Numbered from the stretch's first letter, positions 35,458 through 44,435 are shown. The stretch is DNA of 64,000 bases from Litchfieldella qijiaojingensis (GCF_014651875.1 NZ_BMXS01000001.1:186001-250000); one strand, 5' to 3'. Program-made: numbers and translations. Notes: generated from the sequence alone by a model not told the origin.

Positions 35458-36225
35458 TCAGAAGCGATCTTTCCAGGCTCTTAGCGTGGTGAAGGTGGAA
35501 AGCGCGGTATTGGCATCACCCTGCGTGGCGGCGGCTTTTTGCACGCCATGTTGGTCGCTTCGCAGGAACGGGTTGATCTGATGTTCCCGGGCAAGATTGC
35601 TCGGCAGCGTAGGCTTGCCCTGCTCGCGGACTCGCCGGCATTCCTCGAGATATTTGTCGATGGCCGCATTGTCAGGGTCGGCGGCCTTGGCAAAACGCAG
35701 GTTGGCGAGGGTGTATTCGTGAGCGGCAAACACCAGCGTATCATTGGGCAGAGCCGCCAACTTCGATAGCGAGGCATGCATCTGCTCGGGAGAGCCTTCG
35801 AACAGGCGTCCGCAACCGGCAGAGAAGAGGGTGTCGCCGCAGAACAGCAAGGGTGGGATACCGGCGGCGAAGAAAGCGATATGATCGAGCGTATGGCCAG
35901 GCACTTCGATGACCTCGAAGCGACGCCCCATGACCAAGCATTCGTCGCCTTCGACGAGTCGCTCGTCGATGCCTTCGATGTCGGGGTTTTGCGGCCCGAT
36001 CACTCGCGGGCGATACTGGCGTATGAGTTCGGCGAGGCCACCGGTATGGTCATGGTGATGGTGCGTGATCAGAACCGTTCCCAGCGTGAGGCCTTCGCGT
36101 TCGAGTGTTTCGATCACTGGGCTGGCGTCGCCGGGGTCGACGACGGCGACTTCGGGGCTCGTGTCCTGGCGTATTAGCCAGATATAGTTGTCGTTGAAGG
36201 CCGGAATCGGTGTCACGCTCAACAT
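35458..36225 (-). CDS. gloB: Hydroxyacylglutathione hydrolase (glyoxalase II)
   Basis: 255 residues, the standard length. Metallo-beta-lactamase fold with the metal motif THHHHDHTGG, further ligands in VPGHTLDHIAFF and FCGDTLFSAGCGRLFEG and FAAHEYTLANLRFA, and the C-terminal HxxRP-like glutathione part ending near LRAWKDRF. Hydrolyses S-lactoylglutathione, completing methylglyoxal removal. ATG 36225 starts MLSVTPIPAFNDNYIWL, the family start. Divergent from yafS as in E. coli (gloB / yafS-rnhA-dnaQ). Confidence 0.93.
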   Translation of the reverse strand: MLSVTPIPAFNDNYIWLIRQDTSPEVAVVDPGDASPVIETLEREGLTLGTVLITHHHHDHTGGLAELIRQYRPRVIGPQNPDIEGIDERLVEGDECLVMGRRFEVIEVPGHTLDHIAFFAAGIPPLLFCGDTLFSAGCGRLFEGSPEQMHASLSKLAALPNDTLVFAAHEYTLANLRFAKAADPDNAAIDKYLEECRRVREQGKPTLPSNLAREHQINPFLRSDQHGVQKAAATQGDANTALSTFTTLRAWKDRF

Positions 36226-36256
36226 GGGATCGTTGTCCTCGTTGCAAGTCATCGAC

Positions 36257-36285
36257 TTAACCATCCGGGCCGCTCCCGCTATAGT
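36257..36285 (+). promoter_or_regulatory. Sigma-70-type promoter for yafS-rnhA-dnaQ-nudC
   Basis: TTAACC at 36257-36262 and TATAGT at 36280-36285 are separated by 17 bp. The -10 matches in five of six positions. It sits about 120 bp upstream of the first likely start codon, in the gloB/yafS divergent gap (36226-36402). Confidence 0.5.
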
Positions 36286-36402
36286 TTCAAGAGTTTCAAG
36301 CGAGTCGCCAGTGCTGGGCCGACCGGTGGTAAGGAAAAACGCCGTCTGACAGCGTAGTAGTTGGCTACGCAAAACCGAATACTGTGGGGAGAACGCCGCG
36401 CT

Positions 36403-37176
36403 GTGTCAAATTCGGATGTTACGATATCGCTGGCGCAGTTGGTGCGCGATGGTCGCCGCTATTGGACGTCGGCCGATGGGCAAGCACATTGGCAGGCGGA
36501 ACGCGCTTGCCTGGGGCCGGTCTGTGAACGCTTGTTCGGGGCACATAGCCTTGAGTTGGGGATGGCTCCCCGTTTGAGTGATATGTGCCCGGTACGCCAT
36601 CCCATGTGTTGGGCACCGACCCGTGAGCTGGCCGAATCTCCCGGCACCCTGGTATGTCAGCCCGACCGTTTGCCTCTGCCGGATGGGGTATTGCAACTGA
36701 TGATCATCCACCACCTGCTGGAAGTGGTCGATGACCCTCACCATGTGCTGCAGGAAGCGGCAAGGGTCACGGCCGATAGCGGGCGTTTGATCATCTTTGG
36801 CTGGGGACCGTTGGGGGTGAGTGGGTTGTCGCGGGTATGGCCGCACCGACGTCGTCAGCTGCCCTGGCGTGGACACTGGCGTACGCCTGGCCGCTTGGGA
36901 GACTGGTTGGCGTTTGTCGACTTCGAGATCGAGCGGGTAGACTACTGCGGTTTTCACTTGCCAGGCAGGGCGCCGCGCAATGCCATGCTGGAAACCTTGG
37001 GGCGTCGCCATAACTTGCCTCTGGGCGATACCTTCATGATTCGGGCGCGGCGCAAATCGCAGCTGGCACAGGTCCAGCGGCCCAAACTGGCCATCGGGTC
37101 GTCGCTGGGAGGAGCCTCGCTCGGGCATGCCACCCGCATAAGCCGCCAACCGGAAAGGATGATAGAGGGTGACTGA
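36403..37176 (+). CDS. SAM-dependent methyltransferase, YafS-like
   Basis: About 257 residues. The middle part [20 protein letters not shown] and [15 protein letters not shown], then [13 protein letters not shown], is that of the Methyltransf_11 group; the equivalent E. coli gene, yafS, also lies between gloB and rnhA. A classical GxGxG SAM loop is not obvious at the N-terminus, which is also true of YafS. The start is uncertain: GTG 36403 is used; a TTG at 36361 is in frame. Overlaps rnhA by 8 bp. Substrate unknown. Confidence 0.75.
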   Translation: MSNSDVTISLAQLVRDGRRYWTSADGQAHWQAERACLGPVCERLFGAHSLELGMAPRLSDMCPVRHPMCWAPTRELAESPGTLVCQPDRLPLPDGVLQLMIIHHLLEVVDDPHHVLQEAARVTADSGRLIIFGWGPLGVSGLSRVWPHRRRQLPWRGHWRTPGRLGDWLAFVDFEIERVDYCGFHLPGRAPRNAMLETLGRRHNLPLGDTFMIRARRKSQLAQVQRPKLAIGSSLGGASLGHATRISRQPERMIEGD

Positions 37177-37630
37177 CGCCGCGCTTCCCCAAGTAACCAT
37201 TTATACCGACGGTGCCTGCCGTGGCAATCCCGGACCGGGAGGCTGGGGCGCGGTGCTGATCAGTGGTCGTCATGAAAAGGACCTGAAAGGGTTCGAGGCG
37301 AACACCACCAACAATCGCATGGAGCTGATCGCGGCGATCATGGCGCTGCGCGAGCTCAAACGTCCCTGTATTGTCGACCTGTGGACCGATTCCGAATATC
37401 TGCGCAAGGGGATTACCGAATGGATCCATGGCTGGCAGAAACGCGGTTGGAAGACAGCGGCTCGCCAACCCGTCAAGAATGCCGAACTGTGGCGGTCACT
37501 GTTGGCTGAAACGGCCCAGCATCGCATCAACTGGCACTGGGTGAAGGGGCACAGTGGACATGTCGGTAACGAACGTGCCGATGCCCTGGCCAACGAAGCC
37601 ATCGATGAACACCAGGCGTCGCAAGTCTGA
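37169..37630 (+). CDS. rnhA: Ribonuclease HI
   Basis: 153 residues. Degrades RNA in RNA:DNA hybrids. All four catalytic acids are present: Asp in [14 protein letters not shown], Glu in [10 protein letters not shown], Asp in [11 protein letters not shown], Asp in NERADALA. The basic handle LKRPCIV...[16 protein letters not shown] is that of bacterial RNase HI. Start is GTG 37169, inside the end of the preceding gene; GGATGATAGAG precedes it. Followed by dnaQ 32 bp later; the pair is co-located in many gamma-proteobacteria. Confidence 0.96.
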   Translation: MTDAALPQVTIYTDGACRGNPGPGGWGAVLISGRHEKDLKGFEANTTNNRMELIAAIMALRELKRPCIVDLWTDSEYLRKGITEWIHGWQKRGWKTAARQPVKNAELWRSLLAETAQHRINWHWVKGHSGHVGNERADALANEAIDEHQASQV

Positions 37631-37662
37631 CTGCGCGCCTTTTCCGAGAACCGAGAGACAGC

Positions 37663-38430
37663 ATGCGACAGATCATTCTGGATACCGAAACCACCGGCAT
37701 CGACCCAAAGGAAGGCCACCGACTGATCGAGATCGGGGCGGTGGAGATGGTCAATCGTCGCTTCACCGGCAACAACTACCATCAATACATCAATCCTCAA
37801 CGCGATATCGAAGCTGAAGCCATCGAAGTTCACGGTATCACCAACGAGCGGGTTGCCAATGAACCGGTCTTCGCGGAAATCGCCGATGAGTTCTGGGAAT
37901 ACATCCGTGGCGCCGAGCTGGTCATTCACAATGCCGCCTTCGATGTGGGTTTCATCGACCATGAACTAGGCCTGCTCAACCAGGCTCGTGGCGAGCCTCG
38001 CCTGGGGCCCGTTGCCGAGTATTGCCGGATTCTCGACACGCTGAAGATGGCACGCGACAAGCACCCGGGGCAACGCAACAATCTCGATGCCTTGTGCAAG
38101 CGCTACGACATCGACAATGGTCATCGTGTCCTGCACGGCGCTTTGTTGGATGCCGAGATCCTGGCCGAAGTCTACCTGGCGATGACCGGTGGTCAGACAG
38201 CGTTATCGCTGGATGGAATGTCGCAGGAAACCGAAAGTGGCCCATCCGCTTCCGGTGATGGCGGTATTCGCCGCCTGGCTCTTGAAAGAGGCCGGCTGAC
38301 GGTGCAAAAGCCCGACGAGAGCGAGTTGGCGGCACACTACGCAAAGCTGGAAAAAATTCGTCAAGCGGCCGGCCAGTGCCGTTGGGATGATCTGCCTGGC
38401 TGGCAGACACCCGAGCGGAAATCGCCGTAA
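37663..38430 (+). CDS. dnaQ: DNA polymerase III epsilon subunit (3'-5' proofreading exonuclease)
   Basis: 255 residues (E. coli 243). ExoI motif LDTETTGIDPKEGHRLIEIG, ExoII VIHNAAFDVGFIDHEL, ExoIIIe HRVLHGALLDAEILAEVYL. The N-terminal ~185 residues are the exonuclease; the tail (~190-255) is the part that joins epsilon to the polymerase alpha subunit. The stop shares one base with the nudC start (TAATG). Operon with rnhA. Confidence 0.96.
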   Translation: MRQIILDTETTGIDPKEGHRLIEIGAVEMVNRRFTGNNYHQYINPQRDIEAEAIEVHGITNERVANEPVFAEIADEFWEYIRGAELVIHNAAFDVGFIDHELGLLNQARGEPRLGPVAEYCRILDTLKMARDKHPGQRNNLDALCKRYDIDNGHRVLHGALLDAEILAEVYLAMTGGQTALSLDGMSQETESGPSASGDGGIRRLALERGRLTVQKPDESELAAHYAKLEKIRQAAGQCRWDDLPGWQTPERKSP

Positions 38431-39209
38431 TGTTCCGTCGAGACTTGCCTCAGGATGCGCATCGCGGGTACCTGATTCGGATGGCCCAGGAGCATATAGC
38501 ACCGGGCGAGGGTGGCGGTTTGTTGCAAGCGTTTCAGGAGTGGCCCGAGTCGGCCGTGGTGCTAGGCTGGTGGCAGGATATCCCGGTGGCATTGGTCGTC
38601 GAGGAAGGGGCGCCAGGCGCGGATTGGCTGGATGGACGAGCATGGTTGGCAAGGCTTCCCGAGTCGCAGTTCGCCTTGTTGTCGACCGCCCTGCAGGTGG
38701 GAAGCTGGTGGCGTAATCATCGTTTCTGTGGCCGCTGTGGTACCCCTGCCGAGCGTCTGAAGCACGAGTTCGCCATGCAATGCCCGGTTTGCGGTCATCG
38801 CAACTACCCGCGCATTTCGCCGTGCATCATCACGCTGGTGACGCATGGCGATGCCATGCTATTGGCGCGTAGCCCACGTTTCCCCCCAGGTCGGTATTCG
38901 ACTTTGGCCGGGTTCATCGAGCCGGGTGAGTCTGCTGAAGAGGCCGTGCGACGCGAGGTCTACGAAGAGGTGGGAATCGCGGTGGGTCGTGTCAGCTATT
39001 ATCGTAGCCAGGCCTGGCCCTTTCCCCATTCATTGATGCTGGGTTTCTTTGCCGAGGCCGCCAGTCGTCGCATTCGTATCGATGGTGAGGAAATCGCCGA
39101 TGCTGCCTGGTTCTCGTCGGGGAGTCTGCCACAATTGCCGCCTCCCTATTCCATCTCCAGGGCCCTGATCGAAACTCACCTGCGCGGCGTGGCACGACAG
39201 GGCCGGTGA
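38430..39209 (+). CDS. nudC: NAD(+)/NADH pyrophosphatase, also RNA NAD-decapping
   Basis: 259 residues. Zinc ribbon with four cysteines in CGRCGTPAE and MQCPVCGHRNYPR, then the Nudix box GFIEPGESAEEAVRREVYEEV, and the NudC signature SQAWPFPHSLM (consensus SQPWPFPxS; Ala replaces Pro). Cleaves NADH to NMNH and AMP and removes NAD caps from RNA. ATG 38430 overlaps the dnaQ stop by one base. Convergent with the SCP2 gene, 14 bp away. Confidence 0.92.
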   Translation: MFRRDLPQDAHRGYLIRMAQEHIAPGEGGGLLQAFQEWPESAVVLGWWQDIPVALVVEEGAPGADWLDGRAWLARLPESQFALLSTALQVGSWWRNHRFCGRCGTPAERLKHEFAMQCPVCGHRNYPRISPCIITLVTHGDAMLLARSPRFPPGRYSTLAGFIEPGESAEEAVRREVYEEVGIAVGRVSYYRSQAWPFPHSLMLGFFAEAASRRIRIDGEEIADAAWFSSGSLPQLPPPYSISRALIETHLRGVARQGR

Positions 39210-39223
39210 CGAGAGCGGCCGTC

Positions 39224-39535
39224 TCAGGCGCTGGGGAAGAGGCTTGTCAGCTTGGTGGCCAGCATGAGGTTGCCGGAGGCCTTGAGCTTGCCGGTCATGA
39301 AGGCGGTCATGCCATTGACCTCGCCACTCATGATGCCCTTGAGGGTATCGGTGCTCAGCGTCAGGGTCACGGAAGGGTCGTCGTGCTCGCCTTGCTGGAC
39401 ATCGAGAGAGCCATCCTTGACCACTAGATAGTAGTCGTCGGTGTCGTCGAACAGAAACTGGAAGACGTCGTCCATGCCTCGTGCAGCGGCGGAATCGAAA
39501 CGCGCGTGGAGCTTTTCGATAATGGGGTTGGCCAT
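39224..39535 (-). CDS. SCP2 sterol-binding-domain protein
   Basis: 103 residues, standalone SCP2 fold: IIEKLHARFDSAAARGMDDV, then DDYYLVVKDGSLDVQQGEHD, VTLTLSTDTLKGIMSGEVNG and FMTGKLKASGNLMLATKLTS. Small cytoplasmic lipid-binding-type protein found in many proteobacteria; ligand unknown. ATG 39535 (MANPIIEK) fits the family; an upstream in-frame start at 39586 overlaps the leader of sohB. Divergent from sohB. Confidence 0.88.
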   Translation of the reverse strand: MANPIIEKLHARFDSAAARGMDDVFQFLFDDTDDYYLVVKDGSLDVQQGEHDDPSVTLTLSTDTLKGIMSGEVNGMTAFMTGKLKASGNLMLATKLTSLFPSA

Positions 39536-39676
39536 GTATTTATCCTGATGTCGAACCACGGGTGGATAGGAGATTATTTCAAACATGTGTTTGAATCAAG
39601 TTTTTTACAATGCAGGGATGATAGCGGAATTGTCGTGGCGAGCAATGGCAAGCGCAGCTTCCTGGAGGAGTGTTCT

Positions 39677-40714
39677 GTGACCGATTGGCTAACGGATTAC
39701 GGGCTGTTCTTGGCCAAGGCACTAACATTGTTGGCTGTCGTGGGCCTGATCATCGCTCTGGTGGCGCGGGTCCGTGGTGAACCCGGTGAGCGTGTTCGAT
39801 TGCGTATCGAGGATCTCAACGAGCGTTATCTTCAGCGGCGACGCCGCTTACGTCTGGCCAGTACTGCCCGGGGCTTGCGCAAGGGACAGCTCAAGGCTTT
39901 CCGCCGTGCCGACAAGGACGAGAAACGTCAGGCCAAAGGGCAAGCCTCCGTAAGGCCCTGTGTATGGGTGCTGGATTTTCACGGTGACTTGAGGGCGTCG
40001 AACACGCCGCGCCTGGCAGAGGAAATTTCGGCGCTGCTGGGAGTCGTCAAGGAAGGCGATGAAGTGGTGATACGGCTCGAGTCCGCTGGTGGACTGGTGC
40101 ATTCCTATGGCTTGGCGGCCGCTCAGTTGGATCGGTTGCGTGGGGCGGGTGTCAACTCCACGGTTTGTGTCGACAAGGTGGCGGCCAGCGGTGGCTACCT
40201 GATGGCTTGCTGTGCCGATCGGCTGCGCGTTGCGCCTTTCGCCGTGCTGGGCTCGATCGGGGTGGTGGCGCAGTTGCCCAACATTCATCGCTTGCTCAAG
40301 CGGCATGATGTCGACGTCGAGGTGCTCACGGCCGGTCGTTACAAGCGCACTCTCACGGTATTCGGTGAAAACACCGAGGAGGGCAGGGAAAAGTTCATCG
40401 ATGACCTGGAAAATACCCACGAACTGTTTAAGCGCTATGTGGCCGAGCGTCGCGCGGACCTGGATATCGATGCCGTGTCCACTGGCGAGATCTGGTACGG
40501 CAGCGATGCCGTGCAACGTGGGCTGGCGGATAGCCTGGGTACTAGCGAAGCCTATTTGCTGGAACGCATGAACGATGCTCGGGTTCTGGCTGTGCGCCTG
40601 GAAACGCGCAGGGGGTTGAGCGAGCGTCTAGGGCTGGCCATTGCCAAAGGGGCGGAACGGGGCGTGGAACGCGCCATCGAAGTAGCCGATGCCAGCCGCT
40701 GGCTGCGCAAATAG
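39677..40714 (+). CDS. sohB: Protease SohB (signal peptide peptidase/S49 family)
   Basis: 345 residues, E. coli SohB is 349. An N-terminal membrane anchor (LFLAKALTLLAVVGLIIALV), a charged linker (~45-90), then the peptidase: VWVLDFHGDLRAS, VIRLESAGGLVHSYGLAAAQ, the serine nucleophile in KVAASGGYLMACCADRL and the lysine in AGRYKRTLTVFGENTEEGR. Inner-membrane peptidase, function in quality control. GTG 39677 follows GGAGGAG (39664-39670) by six bases, so this start is favoured over upstream ones. Confidence 0.92.
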   Translation: MTDWLTDYGLFLAKALTLLAVVGLIIALVARVRGEPGERVRLRIEDLNERYLQRRRRLRLASTARGLRKGQLKAFRRADKDEKRQAKGQASVRPCVWVLDFHGDLRASNTPRLAEEISALLGVVKEGDEVVIRLESAGGLVHSYGLAAAQLDRLRGAGVNSTVCVDKVAASGGYLMACCADRLRVAPFAVLGSIGVVAQLPNIHRLLKRHDVDVEVLTAGRYKRTLTVFGENTEEGREKFIDDLENTHELFKRYVAERRADLDIDAVSTGEIWYGSDAVQRGLADSLGTSEAYLLERMNDARVLAVRLETRRGLSERLGLAIAKGAERGVERAIEVADASRWLRK

Positions 40715-40729
40715 TCCCTTCCTCTCGGC

Positions 40730-40749
40730 GGCGATCCCATGTGATCGCC
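40730..40749. terminator. Possible hairpin between convergent sohB and the ArsR gene
   Basis: GGCGATC (40730-40736) pairs with GATCGCC (40743-40749) around CCATGT. No T-run is present on either side, so it is a weak candidate bidirectional terminator in the 51-bp convergent gap. Confidence 0.35.
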
Positions 40750-40765
40750 TGGCCGCCTATGGTGA

Positions 40766-41083
40766 TCAAGCCAGATAAAGCTTGGACAGCGCGTCGATGA
40801 TGCGCTTGGCGTGATCGCCCTGCAGTGAATAATAGATGGTCTGGGAAGATCGGCGCGTGGCCACCATTCCTTCCCTGCGCAGAATTGCCAAGTGTTGGGA
40901 AAGCGCCGACTGGCTCAGGCTGAGCTTGGCGTTGAGTTCCGACACCGAAAGCTCGGTGCCGTCGAGCAGACACAGAATGCGCAGCCGGTTTTCGTTGGCC
41001 ATGGCCTTGAGCAAAGCAGTGGCTTCACCGAGTACCGGGTCCCCAGCGTCCAGCAATTGGCTAGCGGGTTGGCGTGTGCTCAT
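40766..41083 (-). CDS. ArsR-family regulator, HlyU/BigR-like
   Basis: 105 residues. Winged helix: LLKAMANENRLRILCLLDG, recognition region LNAKLSLSQSALSQHLAILR, wing REGMVATRRSSQTIYYSLQG. Very close in layout to Vibrio HlyU and E. coli YgaV, which sense oxidants or sulfane sulfur through two cysteines. Here Cys38 is kept, but the C-terminal partner expected at 104 is Leu (SKLYLA), so a disulfide switch of that kind is not possible. No arsenic- or metal-binding cysteine motif is seen. Start ATG 41083. Two direct repeats lie upstream (41205-41245). Confidence 0.85.
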   Translation of the reverse strand: MSTRQPASQLLDAGDPVLGEATALLKAMANENRLRILCLLDGTELSVSELNAKLSLSQSALSQHLAILRREGMVATRRSSQTIYYSLQGDHAKRIIDALSKLYLA

Positions 41084-41204
41084 GTCGAGTCTCCTGGCTG
41101 TCAGGCCTTGTGGACAGCGACCGCCATTCAATCCATTCACGGCCATCTGTCGTTACCCGACGCCGTGGCAGCGAGTGGGGTGACGCTCCCGTCTTGTTTG
41201 TCTC

Positions 41205-41245
41205 ATTTAGTGAAGCATCAATATTTATTTAGTAAAACTTCAATA
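41205..41245. repeat. Imperfect 19-bp direct repeats, 22-bp period, candidate operator
   Basis: ATTTAGTGAAGCATCAATA (41205-41223) and ATTTAGTAAAACTTCAATA (41227-41245) match in 15 of 19 positions and are spaced two helical turns apart. They lie 122-162 bp upstream of the ArsR-type gene and about 230 bp before the prpE start. The 391-bp gap 41084-41474 has nothing else recognised beyond this AT-rich segment. Confidence 0.5.
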
Positions 41246-41474
41246 ACTCAGCAAGCCTTTTTCAGGCAAGGAGTTAACGCTGAGTCAATGTGGTGCATGA
41301 AACACGTGGCGACGAAAGTGAAAATCACGCTATTGTCGACAATATTTGAAAGCTGAAGGCGGATTAGTCGATGGTATGAAGGGAAAGTTTTCCTCCATGC
41401 TCTACAGTGTCAACAATCGTGAGGGCGAGGTAATGCTTCACCCTTGGGGTCTTGACTGTCGACCGGGTACCGCC

Positions 41475-43385
41475 ATGAGCTCCTACCGCAACGAATATCA
41501 CCACGCCATCGAGCATCCCGAAGCATTCTGGGCCGAGCAGGCCAAACGGATTCCCTGGACCACACCACCACGGACCATTCTCGACTATGACAATCAGGGA
41601 CATGCTCGCTGGTTCGTGGATGGCGAGATGAACACGTGCCATGCGGCTCTCGATCATCATGTCGAATCGGGGCGTGGTGAACAGGCAGCAGTATTTTGGG
41701 ATTCACCGGTTACCGGTGCCAAGCGTCGACTGAGCTATCGAGAGTTGCGCGACCAGGTGGCACTGTTCGCAGGTGCCTTGGCAGGGCTCGGGGTCACGAA
41801 GGGCGACCGAGTGGTGATCTACATGCCCATGGTACCGGAAACCCTGGTCGCCATGTATGCCTGTGCGCGGTTGGGTGCCGTACATTCGGTGGTGTTCGGA
41901 GGTTTCGCGCCACATGAATTGGCGGTGCGTATCGAGGATGCCGAGCCCAAGGTGGTGATTGCCGCCTCTGGCGGCGTGGAAGTCGACAGGGTGATTCCCT
42001 ACAAGCCGATCGTCGACGAGGCGCTGCGCACTAGCCGCCATCGCCCGGATGCCACCGTGATCCTGCAACGCGACCTGGTCCATGCCGAACTCGGCGAAGG
42101 CAATCATGACTGGCAAGCATTGGTAGACGCTGCCGAACCGGCTGCGTGTGTGCCGGTCAAGGCCACGGATCCCTTGTATATCCTGTATACCTCCGGCACG
42201 ACCGGCAAACCCAAGGGGGTGGTGCGTGACAATGGCGGCCATGCCGTGGCCCTGCACTATTCCATGGATACCGTCTATGGCATGGCGCCGGGCGAGGTGT
42301 TCTTTTCGGCATCCGACGTGGGCTGGGTCGTGGGACATTCCTATATCGTCTATGCTCCCTTGCTGCGTGGCTGTACCACCCTGGTCTACGAAGGGAAACC
42401 GGTGCGTACCCCGAATGCGGGGGGCTTCTGGCGTTTGATCGAAGAGTATCAAGTCAAGGCCTTCTTCACCGCGCCAACGGCGTTTCGGGCGATCAAGAAG
42501 GAGGATCCCGATGGCGAATGGCTGGCCAAGCACGATATTTCCTGTCTCAAGGCATTGTTTCTGGCTGGCGAGCGGCTCGATCCGCCGACCTTTCACTGGC
42601 TGGAGGACCTGTTGGCGGTGCCGGTGATCGACCACTGGTGGCAGACCGAAACCGGCTGGCCGATCGCCGCCAATCTGCAAGGGCTGGAAGCGATGTCGAC
42701 CAAGGCGGGATCGGCAACCGTGCCGGTGCCCGGATTCGATGTCCAGGTGCTGGACCGTGACGGAAAGCGCGCCGAGGCCAATGTGCAGGGCAGCGTAGTG
42801 ATTCGCGAGCCCATGCCGCCGGGGTGCCTGGCGGGTATCTGGCACGACCCTCAACGCTTCCATGCCGCCTACATGGCAGCCTTTCCCGGCTATTACCTGA
42901 CTGGTGACGGTGGCTATTTCGATGAAGATGGTTACCTGTTCATCATGGGGCGCACCGATGACGTGATCAACGTTGCCGGTCATCGGCTTTCGACCGGAGA
43001 GATGGAAGAGGTACTGGGAGCGCATCCGGCAGTGGCCGAGTGCGCCGTGATCGGCATTCACGATGCTCTGAAGGGCCAGCTACCGGTCGGGCTGGTGATT
43101 CCCAAGGACAGCTTCTCCGGTGACGAGGTGGCTTTGGAGGAGGAGTTGATCGCGCTGGTTCGTGAGAAGATCGGTGCTATCGCCTGCTTCAAGCAGGTCC
43201 TGGTGGTTTCGCGGCTGCCCAAGACGCGCTCCGGCAAGATCCTGCGCAAATTGCTGCGCCATATTGCCGATGGCAAGGAATATGGCGTGCCCTCGACCAT
43301 CGACGATCCCACCAGTCTCGAGCACGTCCACAATGCCATGCTGGAGAGGGACCTGGGCCAGGCCTCAGAGGCTCGTCTGGTGTGA
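41475..43385 (+). CDS. prpE: Propionyl-CoA synthetase-type acyl-CoA synthetase (PrpE family)
   Basis: 636 residues from ATG 41475, which begins MSSYRNEYHHAIEHPEAFWA, the family N-terminus (PrpE ~630). Motifs: ILYTSGTTGKPKGVVRDNGG, DHWWQTETGWPIAA, TGDGGYFDEDGYLFIMGRTD and the acetylation-controlled lysine in PKTRSGKILRKLL. Activates propionate (or acetate) to the CoA ester. No ribosome site is clear at 41475; the in-frame ATG 41433 with GAGGGCGAG upstream is a possible longer start. No methylcitrate genes adjoin, so it stands alone. Confidence 0.85.
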   Translation: MSSYRNEYHHAIEHPEAFWAEQAKRIPWTTPPRTILDYDNQGHARWFVDGEMNTCHAALDHHVESGRGEQAAVFWDSPVTGAKRRLSYRELRDQVALFAGALAGLGVTKGDRVVIYMPMVPETLVAMYACARLGAVHSVVFGGFAPHELAVRIEDAEPKVVIAASGGVEVDRVIPYKPIVDEALRTSRHRPDATVILQRDLVHAELGEGNHDWQALVDAAEPAACVPVKATDPLYILYTSGTTGKPKGVVRDNGGHAVALHYSMDTVYGMAPGEVFFSASDVGWVVGHSYIVYAPLLRGCTTLVYEGKPVRTPNAGGFWRLIEEYQVKAFFTAPTAFRAIKKEDPDGEWLAKHDISCLKALFLAGERLDPPTFHWLEDLLAVPVIDHWWQTETGWPIAANLQGLEAMSTKAGSATVPVPGFDVQVLDRDGKRAEANVQGSVVIREPMPPGCLAGIWHDPQRFHAAYMAAFPGYYLTGDGGYFDEDGYLFIMGRTDDVINVAGHRLSTGEMEEVLGAHPAVAECAVIGIHDALKGQLPVGLVIPKDSFSGDEVALEEELIALVREKIGAIACFKQVLVVSRLPKTRSGKILRKLLRHIADGKEYGVPSTIDDPTSLEHVHNAMLERDLGQASEARLV

Positions 43386-43387
43386 GC

Positions 43388-43418
43388 TTGCACGGTTCGG
43401 TCTCGACTCGGGTATAAT
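43388..43418 (+). promoter_or_regulatory. Candidate sigma-70 promoter upstream of the YbfF-like gene
   Basis: A perfect TATAAT at 43413-43418 with TTGCAC at 43388-43393; the 19-bp spacer is long. It starts in the first bases after the prpE stop and would give a leader of about 190 nt before ATG 43615. Confidence 0.5.
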
Positions 43419-43433
43419 CGACGCTTATCGATG

Positions 43434-43457
43434 ACGCCACGGCCACTGCCGTGGCGT
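43434..43457 (+). promoter_or_regulatory. Hairpin in the leader of the YbfF-like gene
   Basis: ACGCCACGG (43434-43442) pairs with CCGTGGCGT (43449-43457) around CCACTG, a 9-bp perfect stem just downstream of the TATAAT box. No T-run follows. Could stabilise the leader, or end prpE transcripts in part. Confidence 0.45.
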
Positions 43458-43614
43458 GTGTATGTTCAAGGCTTACAGGCAATGTTCACACTGTCTTTCT
43501 CTCAGACCCGTCGCCTGATGAGCTGCACCGGGCAGCCCGATCGTGCCCCGGGGCTTGCCTCCCAGAACCTGCGTTGAGCGGCTAATCGCCTGGAAATACC
43601 GCAAGGAGAATGCC

Positions 43615-44400
43615 ATGACCGTGGAACTTCACACACTCGACACCGGCGGCGAGGGAGTCCCCCTGGTGGTCATTCATGGCCTGCTAGGCAGTGCCGACAA
43701 CTGGCGCTCGCATATCAAGCAGTGGCAGCAGCAGCGCCGCGTCGTGGCGATCGACTTGCGCAATCATGGTCGTTCGCCGCATGCCGAGGGCATGCGCTAC
43801 GGGGAGATGGCCGACGATGTGCTGGAAGTACTCGATCGTCTGGATATCGAGCGCTGTCATCTGCTGGGCCATTCGATGGGAGGGAAGGTGGCCATGACCC
43901 TGGCGCGACTGTACCCGCAGCGGGTGGCTTCGCTGGCAGTCGCCGACATTGCACCCGTGCGTTACGACCATGGGCATGATGCCATCTTTGCCGCGCTGCG
44001 CCACGTGGAGGCCAAGGCGCCGGACAATCGCCGTGAAGTCGATGCCTTGTTGGCCGAGTATGTGGAGGAGAAGCCCATCCGACTGTTCCTGGCTACCAAC
44101 CTGGTGCGCGGTGACGACGGTATCATGCGCTGGCGGGTCGGGCTGGACCAGATCGAGGCCGATTACGAGAACATTCGGGACGAACCCGATGGCGATCGAC
44201 CTTATGAAGGGCCCAGCCTGGTGCTGCGTGGAGCGAATTCCCACTATGTCACTGACGAGATGCTGCCGCGCGTGCATGAAGTGATGCCGCGGGCGGAGGT
44301 GGTTTCTCTCGATGCTGGCCACTGGCTGCATGCCGAGCGCCCCGAGGCCTTTCAGGAAGCGGTCAACGTCTTCATCGATCGGGTAGAGGGACTGCGTTAA
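43615..44400 (+). CDS. ybfF: Alpha/beta hydrolase, YbfF-like esterase
   Basis: 261 residues. Oxyanion region VVIHGLLGSADNW, AIDLRNHGRSPHAEGM, nucleophile Ser in LLGHSMGGKVAMTLA, and the catalytic His near DAGHWLHAERPEAF. The segment RNHGRSPH and GHSMGGK is typical of the YbfF group, small acyl esterases. ATG 43615 has a good AAGGAG at 43603-43608. Substrate unknown. Converges with a binding-protein gene. Confidence 0.88.
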   Translation: MTVELHTLDTGGEGVPLVVIHGLLGSADNWRSHIKQWQQQRRVVAIDLRNHGRSPHAEGMRYGEMADDVLEVLDRLDIERCHLLGHSMGGKVAMTLARLYPQRVASLAVADIAPVRYDHGHDAIFAALRHVEAKAPDNRREVDALLAEYVEEKPIRLFLATNLVRGDDGIMRWRVGLDQIEADYENIRDEPDGDRPYEGPSLVLRGANSHYVTDEMLPRVHEVMPRAEVVSLDAGHWLHAERPEAFQEAVNVFIDRVEGLR

Positions 44401-44426
44401 GCCCGGCTGGCTATCGGCCAGCGGGC
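44401..44426. terminator. Hairpin between convergent ybfF and the binding-protein gene
   Basis: GCCCGGCTGGC can pair with GCCAGCGGGC around TATCG with one bulged G, immediately after the ybfF stop. Good G+C-rich stem, but no T-run on either strand. Confidence 0.45.
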
Positions 44427-44435
44427 ATGGCTCGC

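Noticed and set aside
41703-43061. 452-codon minus-strand frame opposite prpE
   Set aside because: The plus strand carries all adenylate-forming enzyme motifs; the minus frame is His/Gly rich with no family features.
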